This document shows positions 1 through 11,895 of a stretch of DNA of 64,000 nucleotides, one piece after another (the stretch's first letter is position 1; each line of letters begins with the position of its first letter). The stretch is taken from positions 165,857,034-165,921,033 of the forward strand of contig JALIGW010000002.1 of NCBI GenBank assembly GCA_023053685.1. Direction: 5' to 3'. The notes beneath the pieces are model-generated. The model made no database searches. It saw nothing but the letters and a program-made list of their open reading frames with translations, and was not told the origin of the DNA. The stretch is from Diadophis punctatus similis (Eukaryota > Chordata > Lepidosauria > Squamata > Dipsadidae). The position numbers and the translations under genes were made by a program.

Positions 1-2854
1 CGGCTGATCATGCAGGCACAGCCGATCCTGATGAGGATGAAGATGATGAAGAGGAAGAGGTGGAAGATGAAGATCACGATGAAGGCTTTGGAAGTGAGCA
101 CGAACTATCTGAAAACGATGAAGAGGAGGATTATGAGGACGACAAAGACGATGACATCAGCGATACATTTTCTGAACCAGGTAATTAAACTCATGTGATC
201 TAGATGCAAACTATTAAACCGCTCTTCTTGGTGATGCTTGATCTTCTTGAAAGAATTACACATTCTCAAATTGAAAATGAGTTTTTAGCCAAATGACTTC
301 TTGCTTAATGTAACCAAAGGAAACACAGTCTAGACTGCAACAGTGTTGTATTGTAATTTAATGTCTTATGCAACAATGATGAGGTTTGTTTATTTATATT
401 TCATATTTCTAAACCGCCCACCTCCCTCAAAGGGGGAGGCCCTGAGCAGTGTAGGTTGCTTTTAAGATAAGCTGTAAATCATCAACAATATATATAACAG
501 CCTGTCAAGCATCCATTTAGAGGTGTAGGGTTTTTTTACATTTTGGGAATGTTGAGGTCTTATATGAAAATTTGATGGCCATGCTGTATGATCTATATAG
601 AAGTTTTTCCGGAAATAGTGTTGATCATTCTAATGAATAAATGCCACTGCTTCTTGTTGTCCATCAAGTGATTTATTATTCTTTCCATTGCATAGCCTAA
701 TATAAATAATTCATGGGTCTATCTATCATTCTATCTAACATTTGTTTCCTATGAGCATAAACATACACAATTACAAATGACTTATGTGGGGGGAAAAATC
801 ATATCTGGTCTGGGAAGCCAGGTGCCTATTTTAATATGAGATTAGAAAAATGCCTATTTAGGATGATTTGGAATAGTAAAATTTCACTCTTTGTTTAAAG
901 TAGTGGTTGCCAACCCCCAGTCCGCGGATTGGTACCAGTCCACGGCCTGTTGGCAACCGGGCTGCACAAGCGGTGAGCAGGCAAGTGAAGCTTCATCTGC
1001 ACATGCAAAGGATCTAGGTTGCATGTGTGAAATTATCCCCCCCCCCCAGTCCACGGAAGACAATTTGTCTTCCGAAAAATTGGTCCTTAGAGCCAGAAAG
1101 TTTGGGGACCGCTGGTTTAAAGCATAATATGGAAGCTAAAAAATTATATGCATATAATGTAATATAATATTACTCTGTAACTCTAGTGCATACTTTTATC
1201 TGTATCTGACTGTGCACTGTATATCTGTAATGAATCAGTGGTCATTTTGACTTTCTAAAATCAAAGAGTTGTAGAATGCTGATTTGAAGAGACCATTAGT
1301 TGCGGAGACAATTCCGTAAAGAACTTCCAGGCTCTGCTTAAGAATAAAATGGTTTAGAGATGCTCTGGAAAAGTCCTATGCCATCAGCCCAATTTTGTCC
1401 ATTAGTCATCTGATAAATTCTCTGTCGGCAATTGGGAGAAAAAAATTGAACACCGCCAGAAATTGTCAAAGTTTAGTCTCATTTTCCCTTTATTCCAGTC
1501 CTTTTTACCCTTACTTTTGATATACTCTCTTCTACCTATCTCTGGTCCATTTGCTCTGGACAGGCTCTATAAAAGTACAACTTTATAAATGTTTAGGTTT
1601 TGAAAATGATTCTGTAGAAGATTTGAAAGAAATGACTGCAATATCTTGTCGAAAAAGAGGCAAGCGGAGATACTTCTGGGAATATAGTGAACAACTGACG
1701 CCATCACAGCAGGAAAGAATGTTAAGGCCTTCTGAGTGGAATCGAGAAACCTTACCAAGCAACATGTATCAGAAGAATGGATTACATCATGGTAAGAGCT
1801 GCTGTTTACAGGTGCATGGCACACCTCTTAAAGCTTTGTCAGAATTTCCTGTATCATTTAAATAAGCTGTATAGGCATTTCAAACCTGTTTAATATGTGT
1901 TGGGTTAACATTGTGTTGGGATTTGGAGGTATTGAAATATGCATGAATATATGTTGGTAGTATTCTAAAATTTCCTCACCATAACTTTCTTTAAAATAAA
2001 ATAAGCAACTTTTATTCACCATTCCATTAATTTATTGAAGTAATTGGTGGAGGAGGAAAGAGTCATTAAAAAATTGGCTTTTGCAACTTAGAAACATTTC
2101 TTCCCTATTTGTGTATCATTTGTGACACTTCGGCAAAATTTGTTTTCATCTTCCTCTTTCCAGGAAATGCATTATTTGTAATACTACTTCTAATAGTCTG
2201 CATTTGTAGACATTAAACTTGGTGAAAGAAATGAAAATGATACTTTTTATGTTATTGGTTAGAGCCGTTGTCATTAGTTACATCAACATTTATCAAAAAT
2301 GCTGTAAATTAAATGTGTAATAATCTAAAATAAACAGATGTATTAATGATTTTCTGACTATACGTCGTGCACCTGCAGCATGGTATTTATTTATTTATTT
2401 TTGTCTAATATTACTTCTAACATGTTTTGTAGGTTGTTTAAAGTCCACATAGACTTCTTAGTTGTATTATATGAGACACAGCTGGCAAATAAACACCAAT
2501 GTACAATAAGCATTGTAACTTAAATGTGTATCTTCAAATGGAATGAAAATTTGCAACCTATTGATTATGATTGTATATATTTAAACAGGAAAATATGCTG
2601 TTAAAAAGTCACGAAGGACTGATGTAGAAGATCTGACACCTAACCCTAAAAAACTGCTACAAATTGGAAATGAACTTAGGAAACTGAATAAAGTAATTAG
2701 CGATTTGACCCCTGTCAGTGAACTTCCCTTAACAGCAAGACCAAGATCAAGGAAAGAAAAAAATAAACTTGCCTCTAGGTAACAATTTCCTGAATAAATA
2801 TAGCATTAGCAATTCTGTTTGACCCTGTATATGTTTTGATTATGTTATGTTGTA

Positions 2855-2905
<51 letters not shown>

Positions 2906-5161
2906 ATGTTTCACAAATTTATATGGCAGCCCAACTCATGGTGACTGAGGGCATTAAATTCTTCCTTACTTCCTTAATTAAAATTCTCCCTTACTCTCTT
3001 GCCTCACACCTCTCATAGCACATTGGTAGAGTCTCTAATCATAATTGCCTGCTGTGTATAGCCAGAATGCTTACATTTTAACTTTATTACTGAAACTTAT
3101 AATATTTTGGGATGGTAAGATGTTACCTATTTTTATTTTTATTTTTATAGTATCATTTTTGTTTGAATGTCATTTTTATTCCTATTTATGACAGTTGGTT
3201 TTTAAGATTGTACTGTACATGTTTTAAATTATATTATTTGCTAAATGTAAACGCCTTAGAGTTTCTTGATTGTGATGGGATAGAAATATGTTAAATAAAT
3301 AAATAATCACAGAGGGATCATTTTGTTAGCGAAAGGAGAAATGAGAGCTGGAATCAGAAATTATAGTCTGGGTGTACTGCTTGGTAACATCTAATATTTT
3401 GAACCTCTGATTATTTGTGTGATGAACGGTCTGAACAACAGGAACAATATCTCACTTCCAATTCTTTTCCTTCTCAACATTACAGGGCTTGCCGACTGAA
3501 AAAGAAAGCTCAATATGAAGCCAACAAAGTTAAACTTTGGGGACTCAATACTGAATATGGTAAGCTTTTATAGAAGGAAAAAAGCAGCTGTCTTGTATTT
3601 GAAAGTACTACACGTACTCGGTTTCAATTTATCAAAATTAGGATACCTTATTAAATCTTTCAAGTATGCTGATTGATGAAACTGTCTGTTTTGAAGTATG
3701 ATAATTATCTGAAAGCTAGTCTAATTGGGTAATTTAAAAGGTATTCGGTAAAGTTATTGTGGTTTTATAAAGACATTAAAAGGTTTAACAATCTGAAACG
3801 TTTGCCACATTGCTTGATGGGAAACTAGGGAGAAGGGGGCATTCTAGTTTAGGGTGTTCCCCCAGAGTCTTGTCTGGCATCCATTTGTTTGTTACATACA
3901 AATATTTTTTCTTTAATGTTTTTTCTACCTTTCAAGCTTTAGTTTACCTTTTTTCTGTACTTTTCATGAGTTCTGTCTTCAGTATTTTTATAGTTTTATT
4001 AGTTATTTTATATCAATATGGAAATTTCAGGTGGAAGAATGGTATAAAATTGCTTTTACATAATAGATGTATTCTTTTTCAGAAAAATTGCAGTAAGGAG
4101 GACTTATATTGTTGCATAATCTCTTTGCAGATAACTTACTGTTTGTGATCAATTCTATCAAACAAGAAATTGTGAACAGAGTGCAGAGTCCTAAAGATGA
4201 GAGAGTAACAAATATGAGTCAGAAGCTTGATGTACTTCTTAAAGACACTCTTGGTAAGTGAAGAACAAACCCAGTACTATTTATAAACAGTAAAAAATCA
4301 AAATAGTGCTCCCGTTTTAGTGTTTCTAAATTTTGAAAATACTGATTTTAGTTATCTAATTTATGAAATTCATATGGCCAGCCATCTCATAAAAGGCGAC
4401 TCCGGGTGGCATATAGCAAAAGAAGTATTAAAACAATAAACATGTCAAGTGTAGTCATTAAAAAAACACACAAGAGAGATCTGCTTAGCAATGGAGCTAC
4501 CTCAAAACTTCACTGGCCCCTTGAGACCCCCCCTAACTTCCAGAAAATAAAAGAAGGATGGAGCTGAATCACTTCAGGGGGAAGAACATTCCATAAGGAG
4601 GGAGCCATAGCAGAGAAGGCTTGGCTGCTCAGGCCTGCCAAATATAATTCCCTGAGTAACGGAAGCTGCAGGATGTCTGCCTTGCCAGATTTGATGGGAT
4701 GAGCAGATGTAATTGGTAGAGGCAGTCCCTCAAATAACCTGGACCTATGTCATAAAGAGTTTTAAAGATCAAAATACAGCATCTTGAATTGGATCCAAAA
4801 GCAGATTGGCAACAATGCAGCTCACAGAGCAGATACGGAAGATTTAGTACACATAACTGCCCACATTACTGCACTTTGCACCAGCTGAAGCTTCTGGATA
4901 CTCTTCGAGGGTAGTCCCATCCATGTATAGCTCATTACAGTAATCCAATCCGGAAGTGATTAGGGCATGAGGAACTCTGAGCACTGCCTCCCCCTGCATG
5001 ATCCAGGAATGGATGTAACTGGTCAAAGCATGAAGCTACAAAGGCATAATCCTAGAACTGGCAGGCACCAAACTCTTAAATGACTCAGTTTTGCTAGGGT
5101 TCAGGTAAGCCTATTGTTCCCCATTCAGACCCCCATGCCACTGCTAGAACCCAATCATAAG

Positions 5162-5247
<86 letters not shown>

Positions 5248-5852
5248 GCTTTGACAAGCCAGATCTAAAGAGCAGATGGCTGAGCTCTCAGATGGCAGAG
5301 TCGTAAGGACTCTGTCCGGTTCTTCAAGCTCAACAGATTCAAACCAAACTCTGATCTGGTTGCTCAGATAGCACACACCATCTTTTACCCTTGATGTGTA
5401 TCTTCCCTTTCATTCAAGAGATCAACAATTACCAGTCTTAAAAATTATTGTTTCTTCTGTCATTTACATTTGTATATACTGAGAGAGAGAATGTCTATAG
5501 TGTACTGATTTTAATTTAAAGAAAGCTAATTAGAAGACACCAAAGTTAAGCTCTCCCTGTAAGGTGGTCTCATAATTTACTCACTGACTTTTTTGTTTCT
5601 CTTTGGGTTGGATATATACCAGGCAAAACAAAAAGCCTGCATATAGGAATGTAGCTACTTGCTCTGACTTAAGATTATGATTTCCTAATAAAAAATTGTA
5701 TAGTGCTACACATAGATTTGAAAGTTATAAACAATGTGTACTAAGATTTATCTTACTTCATTGATTAAACTAGCCTCAAGTTACCTAACAACTACAGTCA
5801 GTTTCTTCTATATTATTCTCTGCAATGTTGCTGCCTACTCAGGTTTATCATG

Positions 5853-5928
<76 letters not shown>

Positions 5929-6235
5929 AGCTTGTCATTGTTCATCGGCCATCTTTTTAGACTATTCTGGGTGAGAGGAATCAGATTTCAAATACTTTAC
6001 TTGAAAATATGTTTGATCTTATTAACACTGGCACAACTTACATTTGTAAGGAATAAAGAACAAGGGACACATAAATTCTTAGTAATATTCTGAAGATGTG
6101 CTTTTACTCATTTCTCTAGGACAGCCAGTATCTGGACAAACTTCAGAATTTGTGAACCAGGTTTTAGAAAAAACAGCAGAAGGAGATCCTACAGGAGGAC
6201 TTGTTGGACTGCGAATACCAACATCAAAAATTTAA
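1..6235 (+). CDS. CREBRF: CREBRF, C-terminal 291 residues (5' part lies outside the window)
   Basis: CREB3 regulatory factor (Luman recruitment factor) is a nuclear bZIP-like protein known to bind CREB3/Luman and promote its loss, so damping ER-stress transcription; it also affects metabolism and glucocorticoid receptor turnover. Coding exons read from the sequence are 1-180 (frame starts at base 3), 1597-1791, 2589-2778, 3486-3559, 4131-4253 and 6120-6235, all with GT-AG borders and matching phases; the stop is TAA at 6233-6235. The first exon is a long Asp/Glu-rich stretch. The second holds [20 protein letters not shown], a stretch I recognise from mammalian CREBRF. The basic region [20 protein letters not shown] spans the exon 2589-2778 / 3486-3559 junction and is followed by a short zipper-like helix. 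The protein ends [11 protein letters not shown]. Mammalian CREBRF is about 639 residues, so a little under half is here. No frameshift or internal stop was seen. Confidence 0.95.
901..1114. mobile_element. hAT-type MITE with 8-bp target duplication
   Basis: 214-bp element in a CREBRF intron. Its ends are imperfect inverted repeats (TAGTGGTTGCCAACCCCC on the left, GTTTGGGGACCGCTG on the right) and it is flanked by the direct repeat GTTTAAAG at 893-900 and 1115-1122. An 8-bp duplication and a C/TAGNGG-type end are typical of hAT transposons. The same family recurs at 39008-39189. It has no coding capacity. Confidence 0.85.
2858..2910. repeat. (TG)n then (TATG)n microsatellite
   Basis: About 15 TG units pass into TATG units in a CREBRF intron. 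The sequence just after it (about 2911-2960) resembles the 3' end of the L2-like LINEs seen at 4366 and 18360. Confidence 0.9.
3236..3306 (+). repeat. LINE/SINE 3'-tail fragment
   Basis: Short piece ending in (AAAT)n, of the form 'gtaaacgcct...agag...gata...aaataaataaata'. This looks like the widespread squamate tail sequence that ends many L2/CR1-like and SINE copies. A related tail lies at 28330-28405. Called by memory of the pattern only. Confidence 0.4.
4366..5150 (-). repeat. L2-like LINE fragment, decayed
   Basis: Intronic sequence in CREBRF running from an 'atatggccagccatct...cgactccgggtggcat' stretch into a segment whose wording ('ggaagaacattccat...', 'agttttaaagatcaaaatacagcatcttgaattgga') parallels the better-kept copy at 18360-18785 and the one at 41800-42205. 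The 3' end is on the left, so the element is on the minus strand. No open frame survives. Confidence 0.55.
5164..5246. repeat. (CA)n microsatellite
   Basis: About 41 CA units, uninterrupted, in the last CREBRF intron. Its complement gives a spurious Cys-Val run if translated. Confidence 0.97.
5856..5927. repeat. (CA)n microsatellite
   Basis: About 35 CA units, the second long CA tract in the same intron, roughly 200 bases before the last coding exon. Confidence 0.97.
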
Positions 6236-9200
6236 CAGACATCATTTTATCCCATCACACTGATCAGAGCTCTGCCTGCATCATGTACTACTACATTGTA
6301 GAATTAATTCTGGTCTGCATGTGAGTTTAGTGCTGTAGAAAACACAGTTTTAAGTTCCATTATTTTTTTATTTTGTTTTTATAACAATGTAGTAAGGTAA
6401 GTGAAAGCATGATATAAAATGCTTAATAGCATTTTGGAGCATAAACCTTGTAGATCTAAATCTGCTTCTGGCATAAATGTAATGGCTACATGTTTATTTT
6501 AAAATTAAGTTTATCTAGGACCAGATTATATAACTTACGTAGGAGCAAAATGTTTTTTGCAAAGAAAAAAATCTAGTAAAACGCCAAACATTTTGGCAGG
6601 TTTATGCTCTTAAGTTTAAAAAAATGTAAACTCAAGGATTTTTTTTTTCAAAAATTGTTGCTTTTTTTCTTCTAAATTAAACAATAAGTTTTCTTTGTAA
6701 CCTAACTTGTAAATAGCACACTTAGCAATAAAGCTAGTGTGCCACATAAAAAAATATTATTTTCTGAGCTTGATACGGTATTTAAATGTCTGTGCAAGTA
6801 AGAAATAACGTATACTCTTTGTGCCTTGTATTGAAGAGGGAGGGAGGGAAGGGGAAGAATAAATATGGATTAGTAAACATTTTGTAGGATGAAGAAACTC
6901 CTATGGGAGAGAAGATATATAGATGGTCTCATGGGTTTTAATGTATTTGTTCCAGCTCTTACAAATTTTTGAATGTATATAGGAATATGTTGAAAATGTA
7001 GATATGCCACAGAGTCTATGTATTGTATAAAAGATGGCTCTAGAAAAATAATTTTCGGTACTTGGCCGGAAGAAAACAAATACTTGCACATTAATGCGAT
7101 TGTTTATTTTTGTACCAAAGACAAATGCAACTGAAATGGCAAACTGCCAGTTTAAGTAAAGTTTTGCACAGCTTACAAGATACTGTACTGAATGTATAAA
7201 AAGAAATATAACTTAAAGGTCAGGGTTAGGGATCTTACTGAACTGTGAATTTCTTTCTCTCTTTGGGTCCAATTATCTACAGAAGGAGCATTCATACATT
7301 ATTATTTTGCTGATCCTCTAGTTTGTTCATAGTAGATAAATTGGCCATCTAGAAGACTGTAAATCCTTTTTTGTTTTCTGCACTTATCGTAGAAATTTTA
7401 ATATATTTGGATTTTAGTAAGCTATTGATAAAACAGATTTCAACTTTGGGAATTAGAAAATTTAGCTTATAGTATACTTCCAACCAACCAAAATAAAATT
7501 ATTTTTATTGTAATATGTATATATGTAAAAAAAACGCTACAAATATTTAATTCCTTAGTTGCCACTTTTCCAATTGTATTATTGTGCATGTGATGTTTCC
7601 AAGAATCAACACAGGCGGGGGGAAAAAGAATTTATAGATTTTATATTTTTGTACAGATATTTGAACTAGCTTCTTCAAACTTATATGTGACTTATTGTTA
7701 ACTCATAGTTTCTATGATTGAGGGAATACAAATGTGTGTGCAGTTTGCCTCACAAGAGTTTGCTTTTAGTCAGTGTTAAAGTACCAATGAAAAGCTTTAT
7801 CTCTTAAGGAGAGAGTTATTTATGTTAAGACAGAATCATTATATGGTTTCATGATTGCCTTTCCTCCCCCTTTTTTGATATAGATGACTACGTAATACTG
7901 TTTACTAAAATACCAAATAATTTAGATGTAGCTCCAAGAAAAATGCAAAAAGCTCATGGATTTCCCCCTAACCCCCCCTCCAATTATTTACATACATTTT
8001 GTAATGCAATTGTTGCATCTCAATGGATTATTCCTAAATGGAACCTAATACTCATTTTTTTAAGTTTGAAAGATTGGAAAATGCCAATATACCACTACAG
8101 AGTTGTACCATCCTACAGCTTTTTTCTTTTTATGTCTCTCAAATCACTGTTTATTGCCATTTACTTTAAAAAAAAACATCTGAAGTATTTGTAAGACGTC
8201 ACCAGAAATTTGCATGTCCTGATGGAGCAGAAGGATTTTTAAGATAAATTGTAGCCGAAATAACACTGGCAGCTCAGTAATGTGCCTAACTTAACACTTG
8301 TGTGGAGCTTTTGTCTTCTGAGTATTTTATAATCCATCTACCGTGATATACTGGAATAGTGTTGAGTTTCATTGGTAAATGGCATTTAAATACCGTTCAT
8401 GCCAAGATTCTAATTCTGAATCGGAATAGCATGAAAAAGATATATTCTACAATAAAATACAGCTATTTTCTAATCAGGACTTATTTAGCAAGATTATACT
8501 GACAGTAAGATATGATATCCCCTTTGTAACTCAGTCTTCTCTGAGCTAATACTGCTTTTGCAGCTTGTATGTGTGTGTGTGTGTGTGCGTGTGTGCGTGC
8601 GTGCATGTCTGAAAACTGGTATGATTTTGTTCTAGCATTGAAAAGACTTTGAACCCTTTTAGTGGATTCCATGCCCTTGCATTTCAGTGTTTTCTATGTA
8701 TTAAGTTATAGTCAAAAAGCTTTTAAATAGTTGAGCTTTTTAATGGTGACACTTTATTTTGTATCTATTTATATATGTATGTATATCTTAGAAAAGCACT
8801 TTGTTTAAAAAAAGAAAAAAAGATATTGCATTTTATATGATTCCTGCCATTTGCTGCTAACTCTGGACTGGTCAGAATGCTGCAGCAATACTTGATCTAA
8901 ATAAAACCTGGCAGTAAAATGTAGAGTAAAGTTGAGACCTTTGCTGGTTTAATCTTATTGTAAAGATGACATAGGCAAGCTGTGCAGCTTTACATTTTAA
9001 CCAGGAGACTCTGTGGCATTTAAAACAGTCTAGAAATGGTTGTACTTTTAATGCCAGTAACAATCTGCTTCCTCTAGTGTCATTAGATATACGTTTAGTG
9101 TATAATTATCACAAAGATTTTTAAAACCCAAATATTCATGTTTTGTTTGGGGAAATTGTGGCATGCATTTTTGGCTGATTATCTTTAGAAGAGTTCTAAA

Positions 9201-11895
9201 GGTTTTCAAACTTCATACATGGAATGTGGATCTTATTGAAGTCTCTGGTCATTTTCTAAGCGTAGATGTTGTGGATATTCTAATGTCCCTCAAAAGCAAT
9301 TATCCATTTTTTTTTTAAAAAAGTCCTAAATTCTCTTTCATACACTGGATATTTTAGAGTTCATTTCCATTGAAAGCATGCTCTTGCTAAAAAAAATTGT
9401 CAGTCTGAAACTGAGTGCCACACTTCTATTTTTGAATGGCTATGATGAACTACTTGCTCTGTACCATGTATGGTTCTTGTCCTTTATCCACTTACTCCAT
9501 TGACAGATTATGATGTGGCTTTATATTGTGCCTTACTTGTATATTAGAACCAAGTTTATTTTTCATTCCCCAGGACTCCTTAAACCCTTTTAGAAGCAAA
9601 CAACAATTAAAGCATAATAAAGGAACTTCAAATAGATCTGACTTAAAATTATATTAATAGTTTGTACTGGCATAGGGTGACCAATTTTTAGTGGTCTTGG
9701 AAAATAAGGTTTTTATAATTCCACTACATCTCTTAACAGCTTCTCTGCCTCTTTTATTGAGTAAACCTTGGTATTTAATTTTCTGGGGCTCATTAGTACT
9801 AGTCTTTTGACTAGTTGAGAACAGGTTCTTTCATGCTACTGTGGCATCAGTGCAAACAGTGAAACTTGTAGGACTTGGGCAAAGATATACATACTTCAGT
9901 AGTCTGGTTGGTAATTTATTTTTAAATTTAAGTTGAAATGTACTGGAGAAAGAGCGAAAACTTCTATAACAGATTAAACGTCTCTTAAACTTAAAAGCAA
10001 CAGACATTTCTCAAATACCGTACTGTCAGTGTGAGTTTAAGTCTGTACCACTTTTCTGATGTTTGCCTTTGTTAATAAATCTGCTTGTTTATTCACAAAT
10101 GTCAATAACTGATGTATGGTTTCTCTTACGTCTTATAAATATGACTAGTTTTAAAGCATTAATATTCTACTTGTTTTTCATGGGTTTTCTTACAAGTTGC
10201 CTTCAGCACAAATAGGCATAGCCAGTCAGTTCCTTGACATTTAGCAGTCTTCCTGTTGAATTCTGTTGAGGCGCAGTCACAAGACATTGTACAAACGTTT
10301 AGGCTTTGAGGCCTGAATTTCACTCCTGTCTACTCATAGTTTCTTTTTTTTTTTTAAAGTAAGGCTTTAGATGTAAAATCATGTATTTTAGTCTGCTATC
10401 AGATGAAAAGCTCTATTTTGTATAACTGAAAACTGCACTAAAATGCAGTGTCTTCAGCTTTTTATTTTTTTGTTTTTATCTGAGGGATTGAGCAAATTAT
10501 ATTTCAGTCAATTACTAATCCAATTTCTTTAATAAATCATGGCATGTAAGGGCATTACACAATAATACTTAGGTTATTTCCAGAGTAAACTGAATGCTTT
10601 GACAAATGGCACTTTAGCATATTCTTCCTTCAAAGCATTCTAACTTGATTGGATCTCAGAGGTATACTGTTTAATTTTCCTCCATTATTTTGAGTGTTCA
10701 TGCAGTGAAATGCTTAGCCTCTTAAGATGTTAGGAACTTCCATAAGAATATACTGGTCACTCCCTAATCCTAAGCAAACATGCTTTAAAATATCCCATTT
10801 TACATGGAATTTACTACACTTTGCATATAGGGCTGTAGCCTTAACTTTTTCTGAAATAGAAAGTTTGAGCCAAAATTAAATCTCCGTAAAAAAGAAAAAA
10901 ACAAAGTATGTTATATTTAGGTCAACTGATCTTCTAGTCTACCATTTCATCAGGAACTAACTCCAGTGGTATAAAGGTCCCAATGCTCTGAATTCCCTCT
11001 TGGTATCAAGCTTCTAGTCTAGTACATTCAGGTATTATTGGCATTTTTCATGTATTAAACATATATTTCTTTTAAACATGATTTTAAAATTTAATAGGCT
11101 ATAAAAGATGTTAAATATCTATTGCTTAAGAGTTAAAAGTACATTATTTTGATTTCCCATTGATTTTATTGGATCTGCCTTAAGTTCGGATTCAAACATT
11201 TATGCTAGCCATGAAAGTTTCAATATGGAAAGACTGAAGTTATAACTTCAAAAACTTTTTTAAAAAATCATTTCTAGCTTCTAAGAATAATGGAAATTTC
11301 TGCTGCTGCAGTACTGTTCTCACAGATGCAAAATAATGCCAACATTTAGCATTGGTTACTGTAGTATATTCTACAAATTAAGTTGTCCTTCCTAAAATAT
11401 ACTGAAAATCTGATTAAAAATTAAGGCTGCAGTCTTAAGCATTCTTACTTGGAAGTAGGTTTCACTGTATTATGGGATGCCTCTGTAAACCTGTTTAAGA
11501 TTGGGGAGCAAATCTGATAGTATATGCAAACACAGCAACGTTTTTGAAAGGTAAAAATAGTACATTAAAAACTATTGTGACCTTCCTCTACCAGGATTAT
11601 GTTTGTAATGCTGTTATGTTCTGTGGTCCATTTCCAGCTGGAGCTCAGAGATATGTATTGAAGGTCTTGTCTCTGTTTAGAAAAAAATATCCTGTTCAAA
11701 GCATGATCTGTTTGCAACTTTTATAATGTTTAATGTTGTGTATTTTTTCCTTTTTTAAAAAACAAAGACACAATTAAAATATTGGTTTGTTTTTTTCCTG
11801 TCATCCTTAAGCCCAAGCATTTCTATTCACATACAAACTCATCAATGTAATGCAACATCCTTTGTAATTGAAAATAAATTGTGAAGAGAAGTTCT
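6236..11895 (+). other. CREBRF: CREBRF 3' UTR (long, nearly repeat-free)
   Basis: AT-rich sequence after the CREBRF stop with almost no recognisable interspersed repeat; the only simple repeat is a (TG)n tract near 8568-8606. AATAAA signals occur at 6727-6732, 8451-8456, 10074-10079 and 11873-11878. The last is followed about 20 bases on by a GT-rich stretch typical of a downstream processing element, so I take cleavage near 11890-11900 as the distal end. Mammalian CREBRF also has a multi-kilobase 3' UTR. Upstream signals may give shorter isoforms. The exact end is inferred. Confidence 0.7.
8568..8606. repeat. (TG)n/(CGTG)n microsatellite in the CREBRF 3' UTR
   Basis: Interrupted TG/CGTG tract transcribed in the 3' UTR. 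Confidence 0.85.

Noticed and set aside
1551..1865. 104-codon open frame
   Set aside because: It is the CREBRF exon 1597-1791 read through both splice sites.
5155..5376. Cys-Val repeat open frame
   Set aside because: It is the translation of a (CA)n microsatellite; no start context, splice support or protein similarity.
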